Positions 17,687-25,000 of a stretch of DNA of 25,000 nucleotides are shown here, piece after piece. Where the stretch lies: assembly GCA_018136815.1 (NCBI GenBank), contig JADDIW010000067.1, forward strand, positions 1-25,000, in the 5' to 3' direction. Position numbers and translations under genes: made by a program. How positions within the stretch are numbered: the stretch's first letter is position 1; every line of letters starts with the position of its first letter. The notes below the pieces were generated by a model. It did no database searches. It was not told where the DNA came from and was given only the letters and a program-made list of their open reading frames with translations. Source of the stretch: Isochrysis galbana (taxonomy: Eukaryota > Haptophyta > Isochrysidales > Isochrysidaceae).

Positions 17687-17718
17687 CGCTAAAACTATAA
17701 CAATAGTTTTTTCTGCAG

Positions 17719-18270
17719 AGTCCGTGCAAGAAGACGAAGACGTCGAGTCAGTGCAAGAAGACGAGGACGCCGAGTCCGCCGCACAAGACCCAGCGCATGA
17801 CAAGCGCCGCGCAGGCAAGCGCCGCGAAGAAGACGATGGCTGGGTCAGCCCCGATGGCAGGGAGCGCCACGAATACATCTGGAAGCGCATCCGTGAGTAT
17901 AGGGCTTCGCATCCGGGCCGATGCGGAAGAGATACACGAGATCAAGGAATGGTTCTGTCGCTTCCTGAAGCGGCGCCGTGTCAACCCACAACCGGCGCTG
18001 CGCGTTACGGCTCCCGCAAGCACCGCGCGCACCCAATTCAAGAAGCGCCACGTCGACGTCGGCGACCGCCAGTGCCGCTTCTGCTTCCTTCACAAACACA
18101 AACTCGTCCAGGAGGATGACACCGGGCGAGCCTATGTCGACTTCATCCTCTTCGAGAAGAAGGTCGACTCCCTCGGCCATGGTGCCCTCACCGACGACGA
18201 GATGCGCGACCTCAACTTTGAAAAATTCCGCGTCATTGACCCCAAGCGTGGCGACGAGAAGAAGTGGAGG
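17719..18270 (+). CDS. Unrecognised basic/acidic protein with CxxC...HxH motif, frame change
   Basis: TTTTTTCTGCAG (17707-17718) looks like a splice acceptor, so the first exon is probably not seen. From 17719 one frame reads ESVQEDEDVESVQEDEDAES (an 8-residue repeat), then GWVSPDGRERHEYIWKRI. From about 17930 another frame continues HEIKEWFCRFLKRRRV, QFKKRHVDVGDRQCRFCFLH and GALTDDEMRDLNFEKFRVID. Both have strongly G/C third positions, so both are probably real. A GTGAGT...AAG interval at 17893-17929 (37 bp) would join them in phase; a one-base indel would too. QCRFCFLHKHK has zinc-ribbon-like spacing. The second frame stays open to 18837, but after about 18270 it enters G-rich and satellite DNA, so the true end is unknown. 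No family is recognised. Confidence 0.5.
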
Positions 18271-18531
18271 CAGGCAGGAGGAGCCTTCTCTCTCTCTGTG
18301 GACGATCGGTGGTGGGTCGGGGAGGGGGGAGGGGGGGAGGGAGGGAAAGAGGGAGATCAAAAGACAGATCACCTGTTTACGTTAGTGTTATCATCATATA
18401 CTGTAGAAGTCCCCTTGTCCCACGGGGTGCCCCCAAGGTTCCCGCCCGCACTCCGCACTCCGCGCCCAGAGTTCCCCCGCGGAAAGAGTGAACGCACGGC
18501 GTGCACCTTCATAGTAGAAGAAAAAGTTGTT

Positions 18532-19040
18532 ATGCGCACGCACGGCGACCCCGCGGGGGGAACTTATGCACATCGCGCCGTGCGCATCCACGGCGTGCGC
18601 ATGGGTGATTGCAACGCTCATCACACCCTTCCCGTGAGAGATCTCTCTTATACTGCATGTTTATGTAATTGTGAACCGCAGAGAAACAAGAAACAAGCTG
18701 CTATGCGCACGCACGGCGCCCCCGCGGGGGGAACCTATGCACATCGCGCCGTGCGCATCCACGGCGTGCACATGGGTGATTGCAACTCATCACACCCTTC
18801 CCGCGAGAGATCTCTCTTATACTGCATGTTTATGTAATTGTGAACCGCAGAGAAACACGCTGCTATGCGCACGCACGGCGCCCCCGCGGGGGAACCGATG
18901 CACATCGCGCCGTGCGCATGCACGGCGTGCACATGGATGATTGCAACTCATCACACCCTTCCCGTGAGAGATCTCTCTTTCTCTTATACTGCATGTTTAT
19001 GTGCAATTGTGAACCGCAGAGAAACAAGCTGCTGCGTCTC
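18532..19040 (+). repeat. Satellite-like tandem repeat, 3 units plus a partial
   Basis: Units start at 18532, 18703 and 18864 (ATGCGCACGCACGGCG), with a truncated fourth near 19025. Periods are about 171, 161 and 161-169 bp. Each unit carries GCACGGCG(C/A) and TCGCGCCGTGC, which pair as an 8-9 bp stem, the perfect palindrome GAGAGATCTCTC, TTATACTGCATGTTTATGT, and GTGAACCGCAGAGAAACA. Differences are small indels (a TTTCTC insertion in unit 3, an AGAAACA duplication at the end of unit 1), consistent with recent tandem amplification. Confidence 0.85.
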
Positions 19041-19198
19041 CACGGGGGCGCGCTGGTTCGTCAGGAAAATGACACTGTGACTACTGCACTGTCGCCCAAA
19101 ATAGATATATCCTTAATTAAAAGCACACTGTAGATTTGTATAAATAACTATGGACATTTGATAGCTCAATTCGACTGATGTCCCACAATTCCACAATT

Positions 19199-19349
19199 GA
19201 CGGAACGACACCTTCGCACCATTTCTTGGCGAAGATTTTCGTGGTGGCAGGTGTTCCCCCCCTGGAGCTTTTTATTGGGCATCGCGCCACGGTCAAAAAT
19301 GCAGCCCAGCCCTTAGTAGTAGTTGAAAAGCCCCTGTTTGACCGCCCTA
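19199..19349 (+). repeat. Dispersed repeat R4, uninterrupted copy 1
   Basis: It begins GACGGAACGACACCTTCGCA, continues CCATTTCTTGGCGAAGATTT, CGTGGTGGCA, GGTCAAAAAT, and ends CCTGTTTGACCGCCCTA. It matches 22362-22481 plus 23171-23209 through its whole length and so serves as the empty-site relative of the interrupted copy. Confidence 0.7.
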
Positions 19350-19657
19350 CCCTTAATCATGAAGGAGCAGCCATTCCACACTCCACAGCCCATCTCCCCT
19401 CGCACTGCCAACCACAAGAGACACGAGTTTTTAAAGAGTGTCCTATGTTCAGTATCCCTTGCCTTAATCATGAAAAGCCATTCTACACTCCACAGCCCCA
19501 TCTCCACTCGCACTGTCAACCACACGAGTTTTTAAAATACCCTACTCATCGAGGGGCATCGGCCGAAAACGAAAACCGAAAAAAAACGAACACGAGGTCG
19601 CGGCCTCTCACACTCCCTAGCCAAATGCCGTAAGGTTTCCCCCAAAACGTTGCTACC
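19350..19657. other. Spacer with an internal duplication
   Basis: Two similar segments, 19353-19433 and 19462-19532, share CCTTAATCATGAA, CCATTC(C/T)ACACTCCACAGCC and CATCTCC(C/A)CTCGCACTG(C/T)C, so the stretch holds a roughly 108-bp imperfect tandem duplication. The right edge abuts the stop of the minus-strand adaptor-like gene at 19658. No gene is seen. Confidence 0.5.
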
Positions 19658-20878
19658 CTAGACATCTGAATCAATAAGCTTGGCCAGCGCGTGCACAAGC
19701 CCTCGCAACTCATCCCGCGCAACCGGGCCAGCACTAGCAAGATCTTCAACCCTCTGTGCAATACGGCTAAGCGATGCCAATGCCAACGACAATAACTCGC
19801 TGTCTTCCTCCAGCACTTCAGTACCACCAGAAGCACGTTCGGACTCCTCGCGCTCATCAACGACGCCTTGTAACTGATCATGCTCTTGGACACTGACAGG
19901 CTGAGGCACGAGGGCGAAGGAGCTTGCAGCTGTTAGAGCTGACGATGGCTCAAACGTCGACGGCTTAGGTTGCACGTCGGGTGAGCACGGATCCACATTC
20001 GCCTCAAAGGCAATCGGGTTGTTGCTAGATGTATCCGGCGAAAATGGATTCGAAACATTCACCGCAAGCACAAGAGGGTGTTGGCTGGGCGCGATGGTTG
20101 GTGACGGATTCGGTTCAATTGGCTCAACTGGATGAGAGGTGCGGCTTTTCGGAGAAGTTAAGGTAGAAGCCTGTGCAGAAGCCCGAGCCGGAGCTGTTGG
20201 GATTGGGTCAGGGTCAAATGGATTGCACGCAGGTGGTTGGTGTAGCGAAGCTGCCGATGAGTCATTAGACGTGAATGAGTTGCCCGAAGGTTTGGTGACT
20301 GCGGTGTAAGATGGCTGCGTGGGCGTCTTGTTCCTAAAAAGAGCATCGGCCTTGCTGATGACGTCCGTGCTCGGCACCCTCTCTACACGGTCTTGGTGCG
20401 ACGACCACGGATCAGTAGCGCCGCCGGTAGATATGGCACAACTTTCCCAGGGGTCGCCAGCACCGGGAAGCTGCGTCGTGCTCAAGCTCAATACAGCATC
20501 AAGATGGCCATCGATCGCATTCATCACGTCAGCTGATTTCCGGTCAATTTCAGCCTGAGGGCCGCACTTCCGCAGAAGTATTTCGGCCTGCGCGAGGTGC
20601 GCCGCGCTCGGTTGCGAGCGGACGAGCAATTCTGCGTTCGCGGCGGCTGCAGCGAAGCGGTCAAGCTGGTACTGGAGCTCTGCCACCTTGAGGAGCGTGC
20701 TGGGCGAGTGTTGGAGCTTGAACGCCTCTTGCAGTAGATGGAGCGCCGCCTCGCGCGATCCTCCCTTCTTCTTGAGCAGCTTGTCTGCCTGCTTTACTAA
20801 CTCGTTGTGCCGCTTGAGTGCGGCGGCGGCAGCCTCGCGCTCGCTCTTGGCGCGGAGTGCTGCCGCTGAGCGAGCCAT
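19658..20878 (-). CDS. TPR-like protein with DPW and NPF endocytic motifs
   Basis: 406 residues from the ATG at 20878; an in-frame GTG at 20899 would add 7. Residues about 1-110 are helical and Ala/Leu-rich (AALHLLQEAFKLQHS, LLKVAELQYQLDRFAAAAAN, LLVRSQPSAAHLAQAEILLR), like two or three TPR-type helix pairs. The middle is Pro/Ser-rich and disordered and carries DPW at 142-144 and 156-158 (DPWESC, DPWSSH) and NPF at 219-221 and 277-279 (CNPFDPD, SNPFSPD). DPW is the AP-2 appendage-binding motif and NPF the EH-domain-binding motif of clathrin accessory proteins such as epsins. An acidic run (EVLEEDSELL) and a C-terminal helix end the protein. A clathrin-coat accessory role is a motif-based inference; no catalytic or lipid-binding domain is visible. 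Confidence 0.7.
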   Translation of the reverse strand: MARSAAALRAKSEREAAAAALKRHNELVKQADKLLKKKGGSREAALHLLQEAFKLQHSPSTLLKVAELQYQLDRFAAAAANAELLVRSQPSAAHLAQAEILLRKCGPQAEIDRKSADVMNAIDGHLDAVLSLSTTQLPGAGDPWESCAISTGGATDPWSSHQDRVERVPSTDVISKADALFRNKTPTQPSYTAVTKPSGNSFTSNDSSAASLHQPPACNPFDPDPIPTAPARASAQASTLTSPKSRTSHPVEPIEPNPSPTIAPSQHPLVLAVNVSNPFSPDTSSNNPIAFEANVDPCSPDVQPKPSTFEPSSALTAASSFALVPQPVSVQEHDQLQGVVDEREESERASGGTEVLEEDSELLSLALASLSRIAQRVEDLASAGPVARDELRGLVHALAKLIDSDV

Positions 20879-22361
20879 TCGCCTCCCCTCCTCCGCCACC
20901 CCCCTTGCTCTCCCTCTCCCCTCCCCTTCCTCTTTCTTTTTCTCTCCTTCCTTTCCCTTTTTTTCTCTACTCTAGTAGAGTAAATTGAGCCTTGCATCCG
21001 ATCGAGAGAGAGAAGAAAACAAGCGCCGTTCGTTCTTTTGGTCCAGGACCACCAAGGACAGGGCCAAAATAAAAATCTCTTTCATAGTGCATAGTTCATA
21101 GAAATGAACGGCTCCGTCTGCTGCTCGCCGCCCTTGCTTCACACTAAACGTGTGTGCCCTCTTCTCGGGGTATCTAGAGCCTGAGCGCATCTGGGGCCAA
21201 CCCATGGTGTGGCTACTTGCTACTTGGAGGTGGAGGTTGGTGCTAAGATGGTACATAGTACGCCTACGCGCCTACGCCGTGCTCCACTCCGAGAAAACAA
21301 GGAGGCGAAAGCCGAAAGGGGGCATGGGCGCATGGGCATGGGCATGGCGGACGCCCCATGTCATGGCCCAAAAAAAATCTGAAGATTCTGGGCTAAACAC
21401 CTACTATCCTAAGGTACCCCTTGCCCCTTGCCCTTGCCCTTGCATTGTCTTGACATCACCCTTCTCTTCCCTTCCTCCATCTCCTCCCTCCTCCCCTGCC
21501 CCTGCCCCTGCCCCCCTTCGTTCCTTTTTCTTCGGTGTCGGTCCCGCGCGCACGCCACGCTCGCGCGCGCCGCGCACGGGCGGCGCCGCATCTCCAGCCG
21601 GAGAAGCGCTTGCGTCACGCGAATCGCTTGCTGCTGCCGGCGCGGTGCCCAATCAATGTGATAAGGCTGTGAAGATATTAGCCTACGTACTACGTATCTA
21701 GATATTAGGCTATCTACCTCCAAATCGCACTATCTACCTCAATGCTAATAGTGCCCAAGCCATTACCTATATCTATGTACATAGCTGTGACTGCCAAAGC
21801 TACTAATAAGGTATTAATAGGCCCCTCTATCTAAGGCGCAAACGCGCGTGCGCGCGCACACACACACAGTCAGGTAGCAGACAGACGCGTACAGTGCTAA
21901 AGCGCGCGCTGCGCGCGCCGTACATATCGACTACATGACATGTACATGACCAAAAGACACATACATAGGCAGCTTAATCGCAGTTCTTGCCCTGTCGTAT
22001 TCCATACGAGGACAGCCTCTTACTTCTAGCCTGTGAGCTATTTTAACTCTCAAGGTCTCGTTGATGGGTATATCGCCTCTTCTCCTACTTTCTCTTGATG
22101 TCATCAAACGTTCCACGATGGTCGTCTGTCTTCTGTTATACCTCGGTCGCAGCTCCCACCCGCACCGCATTCGCACGTCGTCAAGAGTCTCGTCGGGCGG
22201 CCCTGTGCCGGCTGCAGACTCGACTTGCCGCGGTGGCTGAGGTGATGAATACTCCCTTTCAAAATATGTCTATCACTCCCGCGGCCGCGGCGGGCGCTGC
22301 AGTTCCTTACCGGTAGAGCCCCAGAGCATCAGAGCATGTGCAAGGGAGGGGCGAGGGGGGA
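20879..22361. other. Repeat and low-complexity spacer, no confident gene
   Basis: Pyrimidine-rich 20880-20970 is the upstream region of the minus-strand gene at 20878. A CTTGCCC tandem lies at 21420-21445, CGCGCG and CACACA microsatellites at 21845-21868, and CTATCTACCTC repeats near 21708-21742. A short frame at 22152-22316 (RQESRRAALCRLQTRLAAVA) after a pyrimidine-rich CAG could be a last exon, but no partner exon is seen. Confidence 0.4.
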
Positions 22362-22481
22362 GGCGAATCGCACCATTTTTTGGCTAAGATCTAAGATTTT
22401 CGTGGCGGCATGTGGCCCCCCTGGGAGTTTTGTTGTGGGCTATGAAAATGGTCAAAAATTGTCACCCCCCCCATATTAGTA
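22362..22481 (+). repeat. Dispersed repeat R4, copy 2, left part
   Basis: It matches 19212-19320: CGCACCATTTTTTGGC, AAGATTTTCGTGGCGGCA, CCCCCCTGGGAG, GGTCAAAAAT. It stops at ATATTAGTA (22473-22481), where the inserted element begins. Confidence 0.7.
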
Positions 22482-23170
22482 GGCCGGTCACAGCGGCATC
22501 CATTCATCCATTTGGCGAGCGGTGACTCGAACGGCCTCGTGGCGCCCCCGGTCGCGGGTCGAAGTTGGGCACTCAGGGCGCGTCTTGAGGCGTGACGACG
22601 TCATCACCGGGGGCCGCAAGCGGCCGATTTCGACGCAGTGCGCGGGGGCGGCGGGCGCGATTGGCGTGGCTGTGAGGGCGGCATACCGCACTTTGGTGCT
22701 CGTAGCGGCATCCATATGGTGAGCGGTGACTCGAACGGCCTCGTGGCGCCCCCGGTCGCGGGTCGAAGTTGGGTTCTCGAGCCCTTGGTGTTTTTAGCGG
22801 TTAGCGTCTTTAGTTTTTGCGATACTTACGTACACGTTCAAGTCCATAAAAACATAGTGAAAATATATTGCTGTGTGTATAGAACCAGGATCTTTGGTCC
22901 GGGTCAGCTGCCGATGCCCATGGTTTCGTGTTTCGCTGCGAGAGGCGCGCATGAAGGCCATCGGTAAAATAATACCGGAGGGGGGTCTGACATATATTTC
23001 CGCACGGCCGTCAGAGGCCTGAAATCGGGTATTTTTCGAAAATTTTGCCGGAAGACCCCCGGTTTTTTTTGCTGATCTCCCATACCGGAACCTATAAGGA
23101 GCTTATTTAGGCCTTCGTTTGCCCATTACAGATGGTGCCCTTCGCACCCCCCTAGTGAGTGACCGGGCTA
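22480..23170. mobile_element. 691-bp non-autonomous DNA transposon inserted in repeat R4
   Basis: The insertion has inverted ends TAGGCCGGTCAC (22480-22491) and GTGACCGGGCTA (23159-23170), a 12-bp match with one mismatch. ATATTAGTA occurs at both junctions (22473-22481 and 23171-23179), so the target duplication is 7 to 9 bp (two bases are ambiguous with the element's TA). Outside it, repeat R4 resumes exactly, and copy 1 at 19199-19349 shows the uninterrupted state. Inside there is no credible ORF, but a subterminal 53-bp direct repeat (22517-22569 and 22721-22773). A 7-9 bp duplication and TAG-starting ends would fit hAT-like, P-like or MULE-like elements; I cannot choose. The right end equals 16913-16940 over 28 bp. 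Confidence 0.75.
22492..22773 (+). repeat. 53-bp direct repeat pair inside the element
   Basis: Exact copies at 22517-22569 and 22721-22773, beginning GAGCGGTGACTCGAACGGCC and ending GGGTCGAAGTTGGG. Each is preceded by AGCGGCATCCAT (22492-22503 and 22704-22715). They may be internal binding sites for a transposase or a partial internal duplication. Confidence 0.85.
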
Positions 23171-23209
23171 ATATTAGTACTTAAAAAGCCCTCTGCTTTG
23201 ACCGCCCTA
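23171..23209 (+). repeat. Dispersed repeat R4, copy 2, right part
   Basis: ATATTAGTACTTAAAAAGCC then CTCTGCTTTGACCGCCCTA, which aligns to 19313-19349 of the intact copy. Confidence 0.7.
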
Positions 23210-23460
23210 TGAGTAGTAACTTGCACGTTTAACTTGTACTACCAATATCCAATATGCCACCAGTCCTCTGGGAGCGAACGAGTTATTCTTGGGAGTTTCA
23301 TTCTCCATCCAGTCTAGTGTTTGAGATCCCTGTAAGATCCCTGTGCTTTTTTACACATGTTACATGATGAATACATGTGTGAATACAAATACTTCTATAT
23401 GGTGTGAACAACCGAGACATAATCGCCTTTCTTTCTCTAGTAGGCTCGCCACGCGTGCCG
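23210..23460. promoter_or_regulatory. Upstream region of the SEN2 gene
   Basis: A 251-bp stretch before the ATG at 23461 should hold its promoter and leader. It is AT-rich with TGTGAATACAAATAC near 23380-23394. No recognisable core promoter motif is seen. Confidence 0.35.
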
Positions 23461-24363
23461 ATGGCGGTCGCGCGCGCGGACGTCGACGATGACGGCCAGG
23501 TGCTTGTGCGCAGCGCTGAGGACGTGTGGGCGCTCCACCGGTGGGAGCAAGGCGCACACGGAGAGCTCGTTACCGCCGATGACTTGCTCATCCCCGTCTC
23601 TCATAGAGCCGCCAGCGGTCCGGGCGCACAGCCGTGCTTCCTCCTCCTCTCTCTGGTTGAGGCCTTCCACCTGGCGTTTGTGCAGTCCAGGCTCCGCATT
23701 TTTCAGAGGAAGGCTGCTGACGACACGAGCACGGGCTCGCGCAAACGCCCTGCTCCCGTCGAGCACGGCTCGGGAGTTGACGAGAGCTCGTTGTTGCAGC
23801 TCGATGAGGCTAGGTGCTGGGCAGCTTTCTGCCGGATCGCATCCAGGTTTCCCTTTGACTACGCTGCCTACGATCATCTCTTGGTCGATGGATGGCTCGT
23901 GCGTTCAGGCCTGTCCTTTGGAGCGGACTTTTCCTTGTACCGACCTGGACCACGAGTAGATCACGCTTCTCATTTGGTGTTAGTGCAAGCAGCAGGAGAA
24001 GTTCCGCGTTCTTGGGTTTTCCTTCAAGGGCACATTCGGCTGTGCCAGCAAGTTGCGAAGAGATTAGTCATGTGCGATGTTGCATGGGGTGAGGAATCGA
24101 GTGCTCCCGCTTCTGGCGTGAACAGTAACCAGTGTTCCTGGCCTTCTGGTTGTTCTGTTGATGGTGGAATGTCGAGCAAGTCAACAGATTCAACATGGTC
24201 GGATGAGCGGAGAGATCCCCGATTTCACCTTTTGGAGGTGGGTGGCAAGGATGCATGTCTGAGCTTGCTGCAGGTTGCCACAATCCAGCTCAAAATGTGG
24301 TCTCCGGCTCGAGCGCACGGCGAGACGAGCAGAGTCAATGAAAATGACGCAGAAGCCGAGTAG
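23461..24363 (+). CDS. SEN2: tRNA-splicing endonuclease catalytic subunit, SEN2 type
   Basis: 300 residues in a single exon from the ATG at 23461; the frame is open to 23404 only through a GTG. Residues 57-81 (CFLLLSLVEAFHLAFVQSRL) match the family's N-terminal EAFFL helix. The endonuclease domain at about 118-210 holds the conserved RFPFDYAAYDHLLVDGWLVR, GADFSLYRPGPRVDHASHLV, and IRLCQQVAKRLVMCDV. The triad is Tyr160, His168 and Lys200, all present, so the enzyme should be active. SEN2 cuts the 5' splice site of intron-containing pre-tRNAs in a complex with SEN34, SEN54 and SEN15. A Ser/Gly/Cys-rich insert (about 211-245) separates the domain from a C-terminal segment that reads RFHLLEVGGKDACLSLLQVA. 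At 300 residues it is shorter than yeast or human SEN2, which have long N-terminal regions. Confidence 0.88.
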   Translation: MAVARADVDDDGQVLVRSAEDVWALHRWEQGAHGELVTADDLLIPVSHRAASGPGAQPCFLLLSLVEAFHLAFVQSRLRIFQRKAADDTSTGSRKRPAPVEHGSGVDESSLLQLDEARCWAAFCRIASRFPFDYAAYDHLLVDGWLVRSGLSFGADFSLYRPGPRVDHASHLVLVQAAGEVPRSWVFLQGHIRLCQQVAKRLVMCDVAWGEESSAPASGVNSNQCSWPSGCSVDGGMSSKSTDSTWSDERRDPRFHLLEVGGKDACLSLLQVATIQLKMWSPARAHGETSRVNENDAEAE

Positions 24364-24627
24364 GTCTACTTCTCATTCCCGACGAGTCAAAATAAGGGAA
24401 ACGAACGAGCACATCATGCCTGGTGGGCGCGGGAGTTGTGGCTGGTGGGGGAGTTTTGGTTCTTGCCAGATGGACGAGTCACTAAGCGTGGGTTGACAGA
24501 TTCATAGGATGAAAAGCAGCTGGCATGAGCAAGTGAGGAGGCGATGGGCCAGTAGAAAGAGAAATGATGCTATGATTCTCAGCAGAGATTTTGACCGCCT
24601 AGCCCCTATATTATACTAGTAAAACAT
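24364..24627. other. 3' flank of the SEN2 gene
   Basis: No gene is seen. TTTGACCGCCTAG at 24590-24602 is a fourth occurrence of the motif that ends repeat R4. Confidence 0.4.
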
Positions 24628-24688
24628 CTGAGCGTGATTACCACTACTCCCACTAGCCCGGCCCGGTACTACCACGACACCCCTGAGA
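24628..24688 (+). repeat. Dispersed repeat R1, partial copy B
   Basis: CTGAGCGTGATTACCACTAC, CCCGGTACTA, CACGACACCCCTGAG match the first 60 bp of copy A (14219) with one small insertion (CCCGG doubled). It ends abruptly in unrelated sequence. Confidence 0.65.
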
Positions 24689-24837
24689 GGGCCAAGCATC
24701 GAGAGTAGAGTCCCCACCATCAAGACCATCAAAGCCGCAATGTCATGGTTGGCGTCGCGCGGTTCATTCAAACTGATTCGTCGTCCCGGAGGGTGCTCAC
24801 ACTACCTCACAAACACAAAGTTATAATAATAATCTAT

Positions 24838-25000
24838 CTGAGCATTAGTACCACTACTCTCACTAGCCCGGTACTAACACGACAGCCCTCAGCGCACCTG
24901 CCCGTACACCTTGGCGCGTGCTGTTGTCACAGATACATACTCCTATGCACCCTTCCACATCTCCCCCCTCGCAGGCCCCCGGCTCCCATTCTAACTCCCA
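24838..25000 (+). repeat. Dispersed repeat R1, copy C, reaching the window edge
   Basis: It matches copy A (14219-14377) through its whole length: CTGAGCATTAGTACCACTAC, CACGACAGCCCTCAGCGCAC, CCCGTACACCTTG, CACATCTCCCCCCTCGCA, CCCGGCTCCCATTCTAACTC. It probably continues beyond 25000. Confidence 0.7.

Noticed and set aside
18532..19040. CRISPR-like array
   Set aside because: Units of 160-171 bp are near-identical across their whole length with no unique spacers, so this is a satellite-type tandem repeat.
22095..22316. Short helical frame (RQESRRAALCRLQTRLAAVA)
   Set aside because: It could be an exon after a pyrimidine-rich CAG, but no upstream exon or start is visible, so it is not called.
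22517..22569. Possible tRNA T-arm (GTTCGAGTC on the minus strand)
   Set aside because: The flanking bases do not form a 5-bp T stem, and no acceptor, D or anticodon arms can be drawn.

Overview
The window looks like nuclear DNA of a unicellular eukaryote, most likely a GC-rich alga or other protist. The evidence is spliceosomal GT-AG introns that restore reading frames (five-exon and two-exon genes below), long gene-poor spacers full of dispersed repeats and microsatellites, and eukaryote-only protein types: a SEN2-type tRNA-splicing endonuclease, a PNKP/aprataxin-type FHA domain, and an adaptor with DPW and NPF motifs. I cannot name the species. There is no rRNA, convincing tRNA, operon or CRISPR array.

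Layout. 1-350: acidic C-terminal end of a plus-strand gene, with a frame break. 708-888: fragment of a repeated ORF family whose proteins begin MERA. 1310-3655 (-): FHA + GNAT fusion protein. 4640-6069 (+): five-exon gene ending in a lipocalin-like domain, divergent from the FHA-GNAT gene. 6515-6917 (-): broken LamG/concanavalin-like domain. 6888-8311: inverted repeats, a G-tract and a fold-back element. 8440-9920 (+): two-exon coiled-coil protein. 9921-13200: repeats and a second MERA copy. 13235-13750 (+): small acidic protein with a Cys-rich N-terminus. 13751-15950: dispersed repeats. 15951-16631 (-): gamma-glutamylcyclotransferase-like protein with a signal peptide. 16913-17686 (-): third MERA ORF, in two frames, bounded on one side by a transposon-like terminus. 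17719-18270 (+): unrecognised gene with a CxxC...HxH motif. 18532-19040: three-unit satellite. 19658-20878 (-): TPR-like protein with endocytic motifs. 22362-23209: a repeat interrupted by a 691-bp insertion with terminal inverted repeats and a 7-9 bp target duplication. 23461-24363 (+): SEN2 subunit. 24628-25000: dispersed repeat copies.

The cellular genes do not form a pathway; they are ordinary single-copy genes in a repeat-rich landscape. The most coherent undescribed system is the repeat/transposon set. The 691-bp insertion at 22480-23170 shares an exact 28-bp terminus with the region carrying the MERA ORF at 16913-17686. The MERA ORF recurs twice more, and two of the three copies have a small hairpin just before the ATG. 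I read this as one mobile-element family with a candidate coding member and a non-autonomous member. The other candidate novelty is the FHA-GNAT domain combination.
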